Positions 35,019 to 48,900 of a stretch of 64,000 nucleotides of DNA are shown here, piece by piece (position 1 is the first letter of the stretch; the number at the start of each line of letters is the position of its first letter). The notes under the pieces were generated by a model that was not told the origin of the DNA, did not search any database, and worked only from the letters and a program-made list of their open reading frames with translations. The position numbers were made by a program, and so were the translations under genes. This DNA comes from Brienomyrus brachyistius (lineage: Eukaryota; Chordata; Actinopteri; Osteoglossiformes; Mormyridae), in contig NC_064538.1 in NCBI RefSeq assembly GCF_023856365.1, forward strand, positions 7,076,435-7,140,434, in the 5' to 3' direction.

Positions 35019-35524
35019 AGCTGCTCACTGCCGTCCCCAGCATCCAGCAAGGACTGGAAAAAGTGTGTCACCCAACCGCAACCTTCGTGCCACCCAAGGC
35101 CTCTTTATTCTGCTTGCCCATTAAAATGAAGGAACCAATTAATTCCCCATCGAGAGAGCCATTAGTCGGATTAATATGAAATCAGAGGGTATTAGGACCA
35201 CCTGCCGATTAAGCTGCGAGTCAGACCACAGGCAAATGTTTGCTTACAGCTGTGTCTGCCCTTTATGGTAATAAAACACATAATGTAGAGCTCTGTGTAA
35301 AATCTGTGCATCTCAGCGACACAGAAACAGCATTCTGACTCAGAGCTGGAGAATCTGAACAGCGCACTGCGCACTGTCTGTGACAAAGCAGGTCTGTGAG
35401 CAGCGGGGTTCACAGTTTGGCCTTGCGGCCCGAATGTTGCCTGTCCCCTTGTGTAAGGTGTAAGGTGCTTAACCCAAAAGCCTCCAGCAAAATATCTACG
35501 CACCGTGGAGGGAAAAAAGATGAT
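35019..35524. other. Unique sequence, nothing recognised
   Basis: No gene or repeat recognised apart from the flanking poly(G) and SINE. Confidence 0.5.
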
Positions 35525-35855
35525 TATCCATCCTTTTACGTTTCCAGTACAGGGTCGTGGTGGATCTGGTGCCCATGCCGAGGGACGCGGGGCACAAGGC
35601 ACTGCAGACAGGATGGTACACCATCGCATAACACAGGCGCACACACAGAGTGAGTAATTTTAGAGACACTGAATCACCTAACAGCATGACTTTGGGACTG
35701 CAGGAGAAACCCTCAGTGGCCAGGGAGAACCTGCATAGACACAGAGATAGCATGCATGCTGGATGGCATGCGCACAGGAAGTCAGAGGCAGGGTTCAAAG
35801 CCCCAGTGCTGCAGGTGTGAGGTGAGAGTACCACCCACTGAGGAGCTACGCCCCC
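35525..35855 (-). mobile_element. tRNA-headed SINE, diverged full-length copy
   Basis: The 3' end on the left reads ATCCATCC. The order GCACTGCAGACAGGATGGTA, GAGACACTGAATCACCTAAC, GACTTTGGGACTGCAGGAG and AGGGAGAACCTGCATAGAC follows. The inverted B-box is GGGTTCAAAGCCCCA, and GAGGTGAGAGTACCACCCACTG marks the head. The layout matches the copy at 60484-60823, with more substitutions. Confidence 0.8.
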
Positions 35856-36429
35856 TGCAGGACAATAAATAAATAAATATAAGTAAGAATAAGTAAGTAT
35901 GAGGCGAGACAGGAGCAGCATTTATCATGCAGAAATGACTGGCAGATTAAAGAACAACTCCAAAATCCCAAAATATAATTAAAGTGTTGAAGTTCTTATC
36001 ACAGTGTATTTGTAGTTTTTAAAATGCATTCTCTTCGCTCATTATTTTCCTATAAAGATGAAGCCTGGTGTCTATAATCACTTTAAAAATAGCAGCATTG
36101 GGGTATTATGAAGGTAGATGAAAGCTTATTGTGGCTGTAGCGATTGTCTGTGGACCATTAACATATCATTTCTGAGAAGAGTGGAAGGCAGGGTCACGGT
36201 ATGCTGGGGGATGGTGGCAACAGTCTGCGAATGCCGCAGTGGGCGGGATTTACAACAATGTGGGGTGTCTATGAAGCTCAGGCATTATGTACAGCTGAAG
36301 CTGAAGTTTTCCACGGCTTCAGTGCAGCTGGGTTCTGGTGGTTGAGGCTGTTAGATAGAGGTCCACGTCTTGTGTTCCACATAGCAAATGTTCCATCCAG
36401 CCGTAATCACCTGACCACTTATACCTGGG

Positions 36430-36510
36430 GTGGAGGTGGAGTCTATCACAGGCAGCATGGGGTACAAGGCGGGGGGTATATGCTGCCAGTCCGTCACACA
36501 CAGAGCCGAG
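36430..36510 (-). mobile_element. SINE 3' fragment
   Basis: GGAGTCTATCACAGGCAGCA, TGGGGTACAAGGCGGGGGGT and GCCAGTCCGTCACACACAGA resemble the minus-strand 3' half of the same SINE. No head remains. Confidence 0.55.
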
Positions 36511-38244
36511 GTGAGCGCGGATATTAATATTTATAATGTGAGGATATTACTCTGAGGTAATCGCTTTTCTTTTTTTTTTGCTCACAGTCTCTCTTGATCG
36601 TCACAGTTGAAAAGAAAGGAAGGAGACAAGAGGCTTGCGCTTTTGTCACAAAATGACAATTTAATCTCTTCTCAAGGCATCATTGTTGAACACTTCGCTG
36701 TGCCTTCCTGGGGAGGGAGAGGTGGGTGTGTTTTAGGCAGAAGATGGGCCATTCCTTACATCTGAAATGCTTTTTACTTTTCACATTTACCAAAAAAGCC
36801 TTTTTCAGTGCGATAAAAAGCCGAGCCTAATTATCTTTCTTCTTTCTTTTAATGGCAGCAGAAAGACAGTGGCTTTTATAACTGCCGCCAAATGTGACGC
36901 TAATTCCAGAATAAATCAAGTCTTATTTAGTCAGCTGGCATGGGGGAGAGTGACAGTTTAATGTTGTGCTTCTCCGGTGAATTACAACACAGTCCCCCAC
37001 CCTACCCCACCTGCACCCCGGCTCACCCCCTACTCTGTCTTCAACTCAGATGTATAGCTCACGCTACGATCGACATGCAAACCGACAAAACCAGCCTTTT
37101 GCAACCGATAAACGTAGCGTTTCAAAAATACTCCAGATTCCACCTCCCTTCCTCGGACGGTGAATTCCTGAACCTTTCAACCCGAACCCGATCTTGACTG
37201 ATAATTGCTATTAATTCATCACTGATACGACTCGGCTGACAAATTTGCATTCCTCCCACGAAACGGCTGCCGTCTGTGAAACACGAAACAATTTGATCCA
37301 AATTGTACTCTCCAGCGTCATATTGTAATGAGCTCCATCTCTATCTTTTAATCTCAATTCAGCCAATTCAGCAATCCAGTCAACACCAGCTGCAGTGTTT
37401 ATACAAACATCCCATATGAAGCTTTGCACAATTGCCACCATAAATGGAATAACGGTTTTATGCAAAATGAAGTTGGCTGCTTTGATCTGAAATTCAATGG
37501 CCTAGTGCTTCATCATCGAAATGAAAATACGCACAGTGACACAAAAGTCCTTCCTCATACAAGAACAACAGACCTGATGGAATAACAACATATCTGAGTA
37601 TTGTGAAAATAACTAAACATTTCTACCAACTGTGGAAAAAAATTGCTGATGATTTAAAGCAGTATCTTAAATTTGCTTAAATTATGCTCAGGAGTGATTA
37701 ATACATAATTATCCCCTAAACATTGTCAGGAAGCTGCATCATTGCTTATGAGAGTATCTGTAATTTGAAGAGAATGAAAAGCTCCAGCTGATTCACTTCT
37801 TCATTTCTTCTCGGCGATGAGACAGCGAGCTCTCAGCTGTCAGTGGACCTGCCTCCTCCCATGCGGTGTGATAGATGCCAACACGGCACATGGTCGCGGT
37901 TTTATCTATTAGCTCTGAGCCTTTTCTTCATTGCTGGGGTGGAATGTGTGCGTTACAGTGCACAAACATGTGCTTCAGGAGAGTTTGGTGTTTCTGAATC
38001 ACCGCACAGTGTGTGACTGTTTGAGTGACTAAGTTGACCCTGTGACTTGCTGGAGTCCGACCTGGGGACTGCCCTGCCTTATGCCCTCTGCTTCCTACGG
38101 ATCACCATGACCCGGTACTGGATGACTTGTTATGGAAGACAAATGGATGGTCATGGCTGTGGGAATCTAGTCCATGGAGAGAGATGCACACACAGTAAAA
38201 ATATTTGTGTAATCCCTATGAAGCTCTTTAAAGCTCATGAGGGC
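36511..38244. other. Unique sequence, nothing firm recognised
   Basis: No gene recognised. 37200-37500 and 37660-37800 are AT-rich, complex and possibly regulatory. A T-rich run lies at 36569-36580. Confidence 0.45.
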
Positions 38245-38330
38245 GACAGCGTGCGGCTCAGCGGATTAGGCGTCTGACCCTCTGATGGGAAGGTCGCTGG
38301 TTCGACTCCCATACTCAGTAAAGCAAGGTT
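38245..38330 (+). mobile_element. tRNA-like SINE head (second SINE family)
   Basis: GCGGCTCAGCGGATTAGGCG supplies an A-box, and GGTCGCTGGTTCGACTCCCA the B-box, with CTCAGTAAAGCAAGG after it. This matches the head of the copy at 42222. Downstream body is missing. It does not fold as a tRNA gene: no acceptor-stem pairing is evident. Confidence 0.65.
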
Positions 38331-41194
38331 ATTAACATTAATATATATGTTCCAGGAGTGCTGGAGAGATAGCTGCCCTTATACTCAGACTTCACTCTCC
38401 CCTCCATAAATGTGCACATGCCTTACTAACAATGAGCAAGATGGGATATGTGCAAAAATTACACATTCCTATGTAATTGTACAAATGGTAAATTAAGGTT
38501 CATTTATATATGACCTACATTATGCTTGCTTTTGTATATCAACTTATCCCATTATAATTAATCTGTGATTATCTTTGGGTACCATTAAGAAAACTCACTT
38601 AGAGAACCAGTGCATTTACTTTTAATGACTTGTAATGAGATCTGTGAGTACTGGTGCAAGAGAAGTGGCTTTGAGCGTATATCCAGAGCAGCGAACTTCA
38701 TCCTGAAGGCTTTTTGTCCCTGGTTCATTGTAGTTCTAGTAATGTACCATCCCGTTTTTTTCTGCCAAGAGAAATTTGTCAGAATTTGAACTGGGGCTGG
38801 CCCTATAACAGTTATTAAACTGCAAAACAGACCAGAGAAATGAGAGGTGAGACACAGACGTCAGACTGACTAACCAAGCTGATTTGTGGGTAATTATACA
38901 GTGTAATCGTTTGGATTCCGTGAGCATAACTGGCAGCCAAACCTGAGGCAGGTACCTGGAGATCTGGATTCTGCACCGGCTGTTGACCTTATCAGTAGCT
39001 GCAGTGAGTATAGAAATCCTGTAGTTCCTGGTAACAAATAAATAAGTAATAAGTAAATAAATAATAAATAAGTAAAATCTTCCAAAAAGGAGAGATTTTG
39101 TGAATATAAATATAAAACAAAACGTGGCATTCTCTGGGGAACCTAATTAACACTATCAATAGCAGAATGGGGAAATTCATTTCTCATTAGTATCTCGCAG
39201 ATTTGCAAAATGAACTGTGCGGCGTACACCTGGTACCCCTTGCTGGTTCTCTTCGTTTCGGTGCCATTTTTAGTGATGAAACTAAGAACTAGGAAAACCA
39301 TGCTAGTCAAAAAAAGCAGGTTGAATAAGGACTGATGATAAAGGCTTCCGACAATACTTGTTCTCACAATAAATTAACACAGTCAATATATCACATGGCA
39401 TGTGAAGGAAATCTGACTACAATGAAGGGTTTTTAATATAGAATTCATTGGGCTCTGAGTGCGGATGGCAGCAACTGCATCGGTAATGTAGTATGGGTTA
39501 TAGTGTTTCCTGGAGCCCGACTGTCTAGTGTGAGTTTTTGAACATTTTTACGGCCTGGGTCAAACATACACTGACTAAAAACATGAAATGCATAAAAAAT
39601 GTTATCTTCCATATATTCTATAGTTTTCTCAAATAAAGTAGCAATACGAGCTACACAGAGTTAGCGATTTTTGATAGCAACTCTGCTTGAATGAAATCAG
39701 AAGCTGATTGTAACTAGACTTGACGGCCTTTCCTGTGCCAACACAGCTGGAAAGGAAGGATCCATCACTGCAACGGGACCCGGTGACTGAAGGAGTAGCA
39801 CGAGACAACAGATGACATTTCTGCTCTCTGGTTCGACGTCCGATCAAACCAACTCCCAGACCTGGGTGTCCTGCCTCAGAAAAAGTTTGGCCCATATGGG
39901 ACCCAGAGATTCCCTGGCCTTCTAAAGCACATCTCTGGATAGAAGACATGGAAAGCCCACGCAAGTCCGCAGTCCGGAAGCAGCAGAGGTCCCACTGTCT
40001 CTGTTCCCTTCTATTTCAGTAGCTCTGGGCTTTCCATTTAGGAAAAATGAAGTCGGCGAACTTGGCAGCCTGATGAGGTGCTGCACAGAGGCAGCGCTAC
40101 AAAAAATGTGAAATGTTCTGGTGGACTTCGTCTGAGAGCAGACGGTTCACATGGTGAATCACGCTGTGTGGGAGTGTTGGCCCAGAGTCATATCTCTCTC
40201 AGCGGATACATTTCCTGCTTTCCTCAGAAACTGCACACTTTTTCGCCCTTTCGTCTGTTGAGGCCATGGTTCGGATGCAGAGGGCCATCTCTGGGCTGAA
40301 ATGAAGCCCTAAGCCTTCTTCCGCCCTGAAAGGCTCAGTGTCAGCTTTCACGACATATTTCATGGTGGAGCAGAATGAGAAAGCACGTTGTTCCCAAGTC
40401 CAGATATAGCAACTGGCTCTCCAAGCAGATTCACAGTTCAGTCACATGGGTAGCCAACATCGAGTGATTATTTCTGCTCCTTACCATAGCTGGTGCATTG
40501 ATTATACAATATCAACGCCTGAACATCACAGCAGCTGGCTGACATCAGTATGCTAAATTCCAGCTGCCTTGTCAATGCATGGACTCTGCTATGATCAACA
40601 CACAGAGCGGTCACATGACAACACGCACATACATCATGGCTTGGAAATCCCCAATGGTCCCATTCCAAGGTCTAAAACATGTATCACAAAAACATAGCTG
40701 TTTACCTTCCTCCCCCAAGGCATTCTTCCCCTGCCTTTGTTTCTGCAGAAGTGTTATTGTAGGAGGCCTTAGTGCAGGCCAGCTCTCACTGGCAAGACTT
40801 CGGGGAGGTCGCCTAAAGCCTCTTCAAACAGGGGGATGGGGCTCATTGGTATTCCCACCGAGTGTCTGCTGCGCCCCCACAGTCCTCTGAAAGGCCAGGC
40901 CTCTGGGCCCGGTGGGAATGCGAAGTGAGAGGCCCACACAGGAGACAAAAGCAGGGGCCGGAGAGTAGGGGCCACATTCCAGAGGAGCTGCACCTGGGTG
41001 TCCCACAGTGATGGGGGCCTGGCCCATTAGCGGGGCCTGATCACAGCGTCTGACTGCACTGCTGCTGTTCAGGATGCAAAGCTCCTATTTTATGTTTTAG
41101 CTACTTAAAAATAATAAAACTAAATATTACTATGATAGACACAGCTGTGCATATTTTTTTCCTTTCTTGTTTCCCTCCATTCCCTAATTTTTTT
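38331..41194. other. Unique sequence with a TAAA-rich tract
   Basis: No gene recognised. AAATAAATAAGTAATAAGTA-type low complexity at 39034-39077. A 111-codon minus frame (39629-39964) lacks motifs. Confidence 0.45.
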
Positions 41195-41565
41195 AGTGGT
41201 GGTGCAGCAGGCGGAGTGGTGGATCTGAGGCTAGGTGTCTGTGCTGCCAACCAGAAGGTTGCTGGATTGAATCCCATGAAAACCAGGAATGATCTTTCTC
41301 TGTTGTGCCCTTGAGCAAGGCCCTTACCCCGCAATTGCTTTGTCCTGGGTATGATGTTAATCTACATCCAGCCCTGCCAGGAGGTCCTCCAACTTACAGT
41401 TTGGAAGTCGGATTGGCACTCCAGCCACTGGAAGAGAATTTGGACTGGTGTGGTGCTGAGGTATCACCTGCCATGTGGCTGTACTTGGGATTTCATCCTG
41501 AAGGTGTTCATCATGTGGTGGGTGCAGTGATATACTGTCAGTGTGTGCTCCTTACCTCTGCATTG
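41195..41565 (+). mobile_element. tRNA-derived SINE, long copy
   Basis: The head GGTGGTGCAGCAGGCGGAGT and GCTGGATTGAATCCCATG are A- and B-box-like. The body has CCCTTGAGCAAGGCCCTTAC, CTACATCCAGCCCTGC, GGTCCTCCAACTTACAG and GGATTGGCACTCCAGCCACT, an order I recall from fish SINEs. The right end is uncertain; similarity seems to continue to about 41565 (GTGGGTGCAGTGATATACTG). Confidence 0.6.
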
Positions 41566-42221
41566 CAGGCCTGTACCAGTGTAACCGAAACAAAACACAT
41601 GTATATTCATTTCATATTTCTCATCGGTTTTAGACAGTTTGTATAAAACATATAATTGTCCTGGGAACAATAAATACACATGTGATATTATAGTACATCA
41701 GAGGTAAACATGACAATAATAAATCAGCTCTTTTGCCAAGCTCTCAGGATATATGGTGCAGTATTTCCACTCAAAACGGGCGACAGTTTCTTTATCATTT
41801 CTTCCAAAGTCCATCACTGAGAAAGACTCTGGCATTTGGTGGGGGGGGGGTCATAATGAGGTTACCTAAAAAACTGGTCCCAGGGGGCTAATCAATCGGA
41901 CAGCTAGCCTTACAGAATGAGAGGCAGAAGATATAAAACAAGAAAATGGATGCAGGGTCTGTGACAGATTGTAAAAATAAATAAAATACAGACCATCAAA
42001 TTGTAATCTATCCCATGTAATAGGCTGAATTTTAAATCTCCTCTTTCCTAATGCAAACGTCCAACTTTTGCATGTGGGATCACAGAGTAATACGGGTGGC
42101 CTAGAAAAATAAGCAAACACAGAGACACAAACACAAACGAGAGAGCAGGGATATGTTCGACGGAGCTGATGTGAAAATGCTATTTTGTTCTTGTTATGGA
42201 GGTAAGGATACCCACAGCATA
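41566..42221. other. Unique sequence with G10 run
   Basis: No gene recognised. A G10 run lies at 41841-41850. Confidence 0.5.
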
Positions 42222-42420
42222 AGGCAATGTGTGGCTCACTGGGTAAGGATGCTGTGTCTGTGATTGGAAGGTCACTGGTTCAAGACCTGGGCTTAGCAAA
42301 GTGGTTTTACAACTGGGCCCCTGAGAAGAGGCCCATAGTAGGTTCAGGGACCGGCTGACCCTGCTCTCTCTAAACGTGCGTCGCTGTGGGTAACAGCACC
42401 GTCTAACTAAATAACATGCT
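42222..42420 (+). mobile_element. tRNA-derived SINE, second family, long copy
   Basis: TGTGGCTCACTGGGTAAGG (A-box) and GTCACTGGTTCAAGACCTGG (B-box), followed by GTGGTTTTACAACTGGGCCC, CTGACCCTGCTCTCTCTAAA and a degraded GCGTCTGCTAAAT-type tail (GCACCGTCTAACTAAATAAC). The order agrees with common fish SINEs that end '...AAAGCGTC.GCTAAAT'. Confidence 0.7.
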
Positions 42421-43106
42421 GGCATGGTTTTGACTTCTCCTCAGCCATCCACCAGTTCTGCTACATGTCTCTATCCTTTCTTCCAAAAGGAGAGCAAATG
42501 GAGTTTCTCCACTCTCACTGCTCGACGGTACTTAAGAGGCGAATAGTACCAGCTCCAATCAGTGGGATTAGACAACTTTGTGATGGTAAATGCCTTATTA
42601 CATTTCTCCTTTTAACATTAAACAAGAGGCTTATGAGTCTGCAGTTGGACAGCAGCCACAGACTTCATAATAATCCCGAACATAATTAAGTTGTCTTCAG
42701 ATGAGCTACACAGTTGATATAGTTTTCACAGTCTGCTGTTTGGCTGTCAGGGGACTAAAATGTGCGTATCTACAAGCAGAACAACAAACCATTTGTTTAC
42801 CTCATCTAGTTATCACTTTTTTTTGCAAGCATGCTGAGTATTATGGGAAAATTTAATGTCAACTTTAGTTCTTACAATGTCATGCTGAAGTAGAGGTTAT
42901 ATGACAGAGAGCAGAACATCCGTCTCTCTTAACCTCTCACGGTGTGACAATCATTGAATTAATCAAATGTTAATCATATCAAAGGCAGGGTATTCAATGT
43001 AATGAAATCAAAGCTTAATACAAGCTGAGATAATGCTATCATGATGCTGTGCAGCCAACTGGGTTACACGCAAATACCAAAAATAATGCTGCTGGTTCTT
43101 GTTTGA
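42421..43106. other. Unique sequence, nothing recognised
   Basis: No gene or repeat recognised. Confidence 0.5.
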
Positions 43107-43137
43107 CCCCCCCCCCCCACACACACACACACACACT
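43107..43137. repeat. C12 run fused to (AC)n
   Basis: Twelve C at 43107-43118, directly followed by an AC dinucleotide run. Confidence 0.96.
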
Positions 43138-43189
43138 GGAAATGACTAGTAAGGATTATCTACCAATCCACTTATTTTACACCACTGTC

Positions 43190-43245
43190 CAAGTACAGGG
43201 CTGCATGAAGCCAGGAAGCACAGGATACAAGGCAGGGGACAAGAA
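43190..43245 (-). mobile_element. SINE fragment (weak)
   Basis: CAGGAAGCACAGGATACAAG followed by GCAGGGGACAAG resembles the minus-strand 3' part of the tRNA-headed SINE, also seen at 36465 and 53069. Short and tentative. Confidence 0.35.
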
Positions 43246-44864
43246 TTATCTCGCAACAAAATGCTTCAGCGACCCTCCTCTGATATCATGGATAGATCTG
43301 TATGAATAACACTCATTACACACTGTTGGAGTGCTGAATCCTCGGTCATGTAACATCTTTTCTATGAAAATATACTGAGTGTAGTGGATGGGGATGTAGT
43401 AGGATTTACGGAACATTGTCTTATGCAAAAAAAAAAAGCATATTAACAGCTGATTTAGTCAATACATTTTCAAATATTAGCACATAGATACATTCTCATT
43501 CAGCCTGGGAGCTGAACCCCATGCATTGTGGTTACCCAGCTCTTGCATAAATTGAGATCTTCCATTCCCACTATCCTTGTGGCAGAGACAAATGAGGATC
43601 CGCCTGTCTAATACCACTGCTGACGTCCTGATACAGCTGTGAGCACTTGAGGCTGGAAACCGAACTGTGACTTGGCTCCCAGGAAGCAAAATGGGATTTG
43701 CTATTAAGAGGAATACGTCAAATCTACTTGGCCCTAAAGCTATAAATATCACCAGGCAGACAGACATGATTTCACACACCCAGGGAACTGAAAGTGGGGC
43801 CCTTTTGCCATGTAGATTAACCAGAGTGACCAATACTCTGGCAATGCACTGTAACTATTTGCCGTCATATATATTAATCATCATTATAAATGCCAAACCC
43901 CATTGACATGTAAAGGATATATGTACCCTGTCCTCTTGTCCCTGTCACGGGGAACCAAGAAGTTTGTCATAAATAAGGCATATTTAGAATGTTTAAACAA
44001 CACGACGTCACTGACGCTGCGCACGGAAACATGCAGGTCCTGACATATGAGAGAACACTTTCCATAACCCTCCATTTGTCAAGCGAAGCAGTGAACGCAG
44101 ACCATGGAGGAGAGCCAAACACTTTCAGTTAACATGGACATAAATTGAGGGCATTAATGAGTCCACTTTGGACTTGCTCACAAAGTTCAAAGAGGCAAAT
44201 CCCTACTACGACAACTAACGAAAACATTCCCGAGAAAAGCCTCAGAGTGTTGCCCTTCACCGCCAGATTCTCCCGAGTTTTCTTCCATTTTTCTTGCAAA
44301 AATGATTCACACCGTGGCAGAATTTAGCTACATTTACAACTTAAAATGTCTGCCAGTGGAACCGGTCTGTCTAATGTAAGGCCAGAGTGGATCACCTGAG
44401 TACAGAGACAGTAAGGTGTCGAGCGAAACCCTGCAAAAAGAAATGATTATGGGGAATGTCATAGTTACATTAACAAGGCCTATATTTGGTCACACCTCCG
44501 CTGAGCAGGAACATCTACTCCTGTCACACTATGTGAGCATTAAAATCTCGCTTCATTACACATACCACTGGGCAGCCTGTGCAGATAAGGACCCTTTCCC
44601 ACTGAAAGCTAGGAACCATTTACACACTCAACCTACAGCCAAGGAATGACTTACGATGTGGCATGAAAATGATTAAAATTGAACAATATGGACCTGATGA
44701 GGAAGGTTTGAGGCCTTCCTGAGCTGAATGAAGATGTTTCCCAATGGCTGCCAGTATGTTGGAGTGCAAAGCAACAGGGTCATAGGCATAACTAAACTGA
44801 TTTGCATTGTTTCTTAAGTTACATATAATTGTATGAGATTCTTTCCAAAAATGACAATGATAGC

Positions 44865-44867
<3 letters not shown>
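43246..44867. other. Unique sequence, nothing recognised
   Basis: No gene recognised. An A11 run lies near 43427. Confidence 0.45.

Positions 44868-44931
<64 letters not shown>
44868..44931. repeat. (AT)n microsatellite, about 32 units
   Basis: Uninterrupted AT run. TATATA-rich decay continues to about 44985. Confidence 0.98.
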
Positions 44932-44932
<1 letters not shown>

Positions 44933-45800
44933 TTTATTATACATATTTTACATATATATACTTAATTATACATATTTTAAAGGCTTCCTACCAGAGGAAT
45001 TACATTCACCATTCTCATAATACAGGGATTTTTTTTTTACTGTAAAACTAAAGATTTTTTTTTTCTTTTTTGTTATAACAGTAGATTTTTGGTGCTAACA
45101 TATCAATGTTAACCAGCTCTAATATTCCTTCCTGCTTTCGGATTTTGCTTTTTGAAGTAAAATGTACTGTCAGCAAAACACCCTATTTGTGATTTATGTA
45201 TTTGGTTAGTAATATCTTTGGTTTTAGTGCAATCGATGCAAAGTTTGTCGAAAAGTTCCGAGAAACTTTCCTGCACACTCTCTGCGTCCTGCCGAGGCTG
45301 CCAGCCCCTGGTGCCTTTCAAAGAGACAGACGCAGCCCCTTTTTCCTCAGAGAGAGACTCCATCAAGAAATGTCAGCAGAAACGGCTTCTTGTCTAAGTG
45401 TTAGCAACACAGCCTCGCAGACGTTACCAGTCCTGTCTGGGAAACATGCAAGTCTTTTGAACTGATGCCGCGGAGTGATCGGGGGATGATGAAAGCAGAG
45501 GCAGAAAGCTTTGGCATTAATTCAGTGCTGCACACACCTCCAGCAGCCCCCCGCCCCCCTCCCCCAAGAACAGCGAAAATGAAGAGCTACCCTCACTACA
45601 GCCCACAGGCTCAAAGGCTGACCGATAGCCACCTCCGTGAAATGGACCGGCGCCGTCTCATCATACCGCTCAGCCTTCCGGCTTCCGCGTTTGATGGAGA
45701 CTGACTTCTGAGGCAAGCCCGTGGAGCGTGACTCGACGCCGAGGAGCAGGTGAGCTCAGAAAAAAGCAGGAAGCGCCACCCGCATTTTCAATTCCATTCG
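44932..45800. other. Unique sequence with T-rich patches
   Basis: No gene recognised. T runs near 45031 and 45056. Frames at 45109-45700 are short and lack motifs. Confidence 0.45.
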
Positions 45801-45908
45801 GAGAGAGAGAGAAAGAGAGAGAGACGGAGAGAGAAGGAACGCCTACATATATATGCATACAGATCTGGGACACTTCTGTACACAAGGGCAATTACACATA
45901 CACAGTCA

Positions 45909-45961
<53 letters not shown>
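45801..45961. repeat. (GA)n tract and (AT)25 microsatellite
   Basis: GAGAGAGAGAGAAAGAGAGA-type sequence at 45801-45837, then about 75 bp of mixed sequence, then an uninterrupted AT run at 45912-45961. Confidence 0.95.
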
Positions 45962-45963
<2 letters not shown>

Positions 45964-48900
45964 GTGTGTATTTGGGTTTTTATGAGCGCCATCCTTCTTC
46001 ATGAAGCTGTGTCTCTAGCACCCAGCCTGGCTTTCATTGCCAGCACATTTCCTCGCTTGGATTCGAAACATAACTTAGCATTTATGCTTTAGCGGTGCGG
46101 GACATACCTGCGCACGTGTCTGGAATTTCCAGCAGCCGTTTCAAATTAAATTAAGAGAATAAATAAACAATTCAGAAAATAACACCAGCACCGTTGCTGT
46201 TTGTCTTGGCCGTCATTATGTGTTTGACCTGTATGAAATGAGCGTGGCTACTGTTTCTCTCTCCAGTTTCAATTCGGCTGTTTATCCATTTAAGCAAATC
46301 TTTTAGGCAGCGATGCCTGCTGCCCTCTCTGTCCCTGGCCTTTTCAGATGGATCCGCACTCTGACAAAGCTTCTGTCGAGCCCTGCCAGCTCCACTACTC
46401 TGTGCCCGGAGCTGACGTGCCTCCTCCTTTCCCCCAAACTCGGCACCTGACTCGCGGATGAGAGTCTGGCAAGGCGCCCCCGCACTCGATAGCGTGCAAA
46501 ACCGAACAAGTGATAAAACATTTGCTGCAAGCGTAACATGCCGCGTGAGAGCGTAGCCCAGCCGAAAACCCATCCTCTTTTCATCCTGACAGGCCGACTG
46601 GAAACTGCATACAAAGGAAGTGACATGTTGTTCTGTCCTCCTGCTGACATTGAGTCACGGCGCCTGGTACCATCACCCTAATTAAAGCACGTTACCCGAA
46701 GCGATTGCTGCCTCCTCGCCCTTTTCTGTGAGAACCTCAGCATTCCTGCCAGAGTCACGCACAGCCCGAGGAAGACTGCGGTTTGCCTTCTGTCAAGGCC
46801 ACCCGTGACAGGGCGAACAGATACCAAGCAGATACTCCATAGGGAAATCCTCAATGTTCTCACAGCTTTCTGACAAACCTCCTTCATTTATTTTTGGTCT
46901 CCAGTAAACCTAACATTGTACTTACCAAACTTCAAGAGAAACTTAAAAAAGACATACATAGTAAGAATGGTATCATTGGTTCCCTTCATCATTTTCAGGC
47001 AATCATACTGAACATGTTAAATACACTCAAAAGGTTAATCATCCGTGCCAAATAATCTGTATGACTGATGAGGGAATATAGCTCTTGTCAAATTTACTTT
47101 AAGGTCAGTCACCAGTGCATTAGGGGTCAGCTATCGTATCATTGTAATGAGACAAAGTAAATGCTCAAATACCTATATTTAAAAATTGTGAAATTAAATA
47201 TTTGGGAAGCAGTTAAAACAATTTATTTATTATTTAATGCTTAAAAAAAGATCATGCTGGTGTGATAAGTCTTCTTAAGTAGCACCACACATTTTAGCCT
47301 GACAAGGGCGTTATGCGTGATGCCACTTGGAGTAGCAAACCTGATAGGCTCCTTCTGGCCAAAGACAGCCATCTGCTGGGGAGGCCAGGTGGCATGCCAT
47401 GGGGACTGCAATCTGACAGGGAGGGGGCCACCCTGGAGCTTCCCATGAGGAGGTCACCAGGGGTTACAGGGAGGAGTGTGTCAGGAGCAGAAGGTGCAAC
47501 CTGGCAACCGGCATGCGCTGTTGTGTGTTCTGAGGCTGCTGTGAGGCTCCGTGACCCACGTCTGGCTGCGCACGCATCAGCGTGCATGCATGCACCGTGG
47601 CAGAAAGCAGACATGCAGGAGCGCAACCTTGCCGTCACGCACAGACATGCACGCTGTGCAGGACGAATCAGCCATTCCAAACTTTACCGTGAGGAGCATT
47701 AAGTTACTCTCTCTCTTCTCTATCAGAAATAAACAAATGTCATTTTCCACATTCTGGGAAAGACGATTTGGATTTCAGTTCCTTGCCATTAGGCGTGAAA
47801 GGATGTGTGAACATGCCTCAGTGCTATTTTACATAATCCTTTAATGAATAAACATTTCGCCAACGTCCCCAGACTGCTGAGAACATTATTTATTCAGCAA
47901 GGTCATTAATATTCATTTGTTCTCTCAGCGCTCATGTACACTTTGCAAAATCACAGCACAGTGGAAGAGCATAACGCTTCCCTGAATCGCCAGGGCAAAT
48001 TAATAGGTTTGTAAGCTACGGGTTCGAATACATCTAGGGGGGCTGATTCACCCCTGAGCATGGCATCCAGCTCAAATTCGTTCCCGATAGAGGCATCTGC
48101 AATGCAGGAAAATAGAAAACAGCCTTCTGTCTAAGCTGTATCCCTGCACTGTTTTTGTACTGTCTGGTCATTACTTGACTGTGAAATATGCTTTTTACAG
48201 GAATGTCTGTTAAAAAAATAAATGGTAAAAGCCAATAAACACCATGAGCACAGATCGCAATGATGATGAACTGCACGTGTGGCAGGTGGTTCAGCCACAA
48301 AGTCTGCTTTCACAATATCCCTCTGACAGGCCACCACACGTCAACGGACAGCCCCAGGACTTCTTCGAACCGGAGAGTCTTGTCCTGCTGTCTTTATTTC
48401 CTCACTTCTGGGCATGTACAGCAATTTTGAAGATGTACAGCACCGCCACAATGTGCACCCAAAGCAGGGTCATTGGTTTGCGGGTTGGTCTTAAAGGGCC
48501 GGTGTGCAGATGGACGGTGAAACCCTCCTGAATTGGGCCTCCAGACCACCCACCCTATCTGAGCCACACCCACCCTATCTGAGTCTATCTGAGACATGTA
48601 GGTGCAGCTGACTGTCTTTGGCTCTTAGAGAACATGGCTGTAGACTAGATACCAGCAGAGCTTTTGAAGTGGACTACTGCACGCGCCATGCTCACGGACA
48701 TGAGCACACCATGGACCTGGACGTGAGGGCTGCGGTGGGACAGATATGACGGTAATCAGAGGCTCCATAACACGACACTCACCAAGGGCACCTGAGGGAT
48801 CATGAAGGAGCAGAGCCCAGTGTTACCCTTTTAATTACATCCCTCTGCTTCACCGTCTGCCTTCGCGGTCCCAGCCTCACCCCCTCCTCACTACCGGCGC

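Noticed and set aside
38245..38330. tRNA gene
   Set aside because: A- and B-box-like motifs are present, but no cloverleaf stems form, and the sequence matches a SINE head also seen at 42222.
41305..41646. 113-codon plus-strand gene
   Set aside because: The frame lies mostly inside a tRNA-derived SINE copy.
46172..46650. Minus-strand frames of 133 and 115 codons
   Set aside because: Two overlapping frames of equal quality with no domain; probably a GC-richer unique patch.
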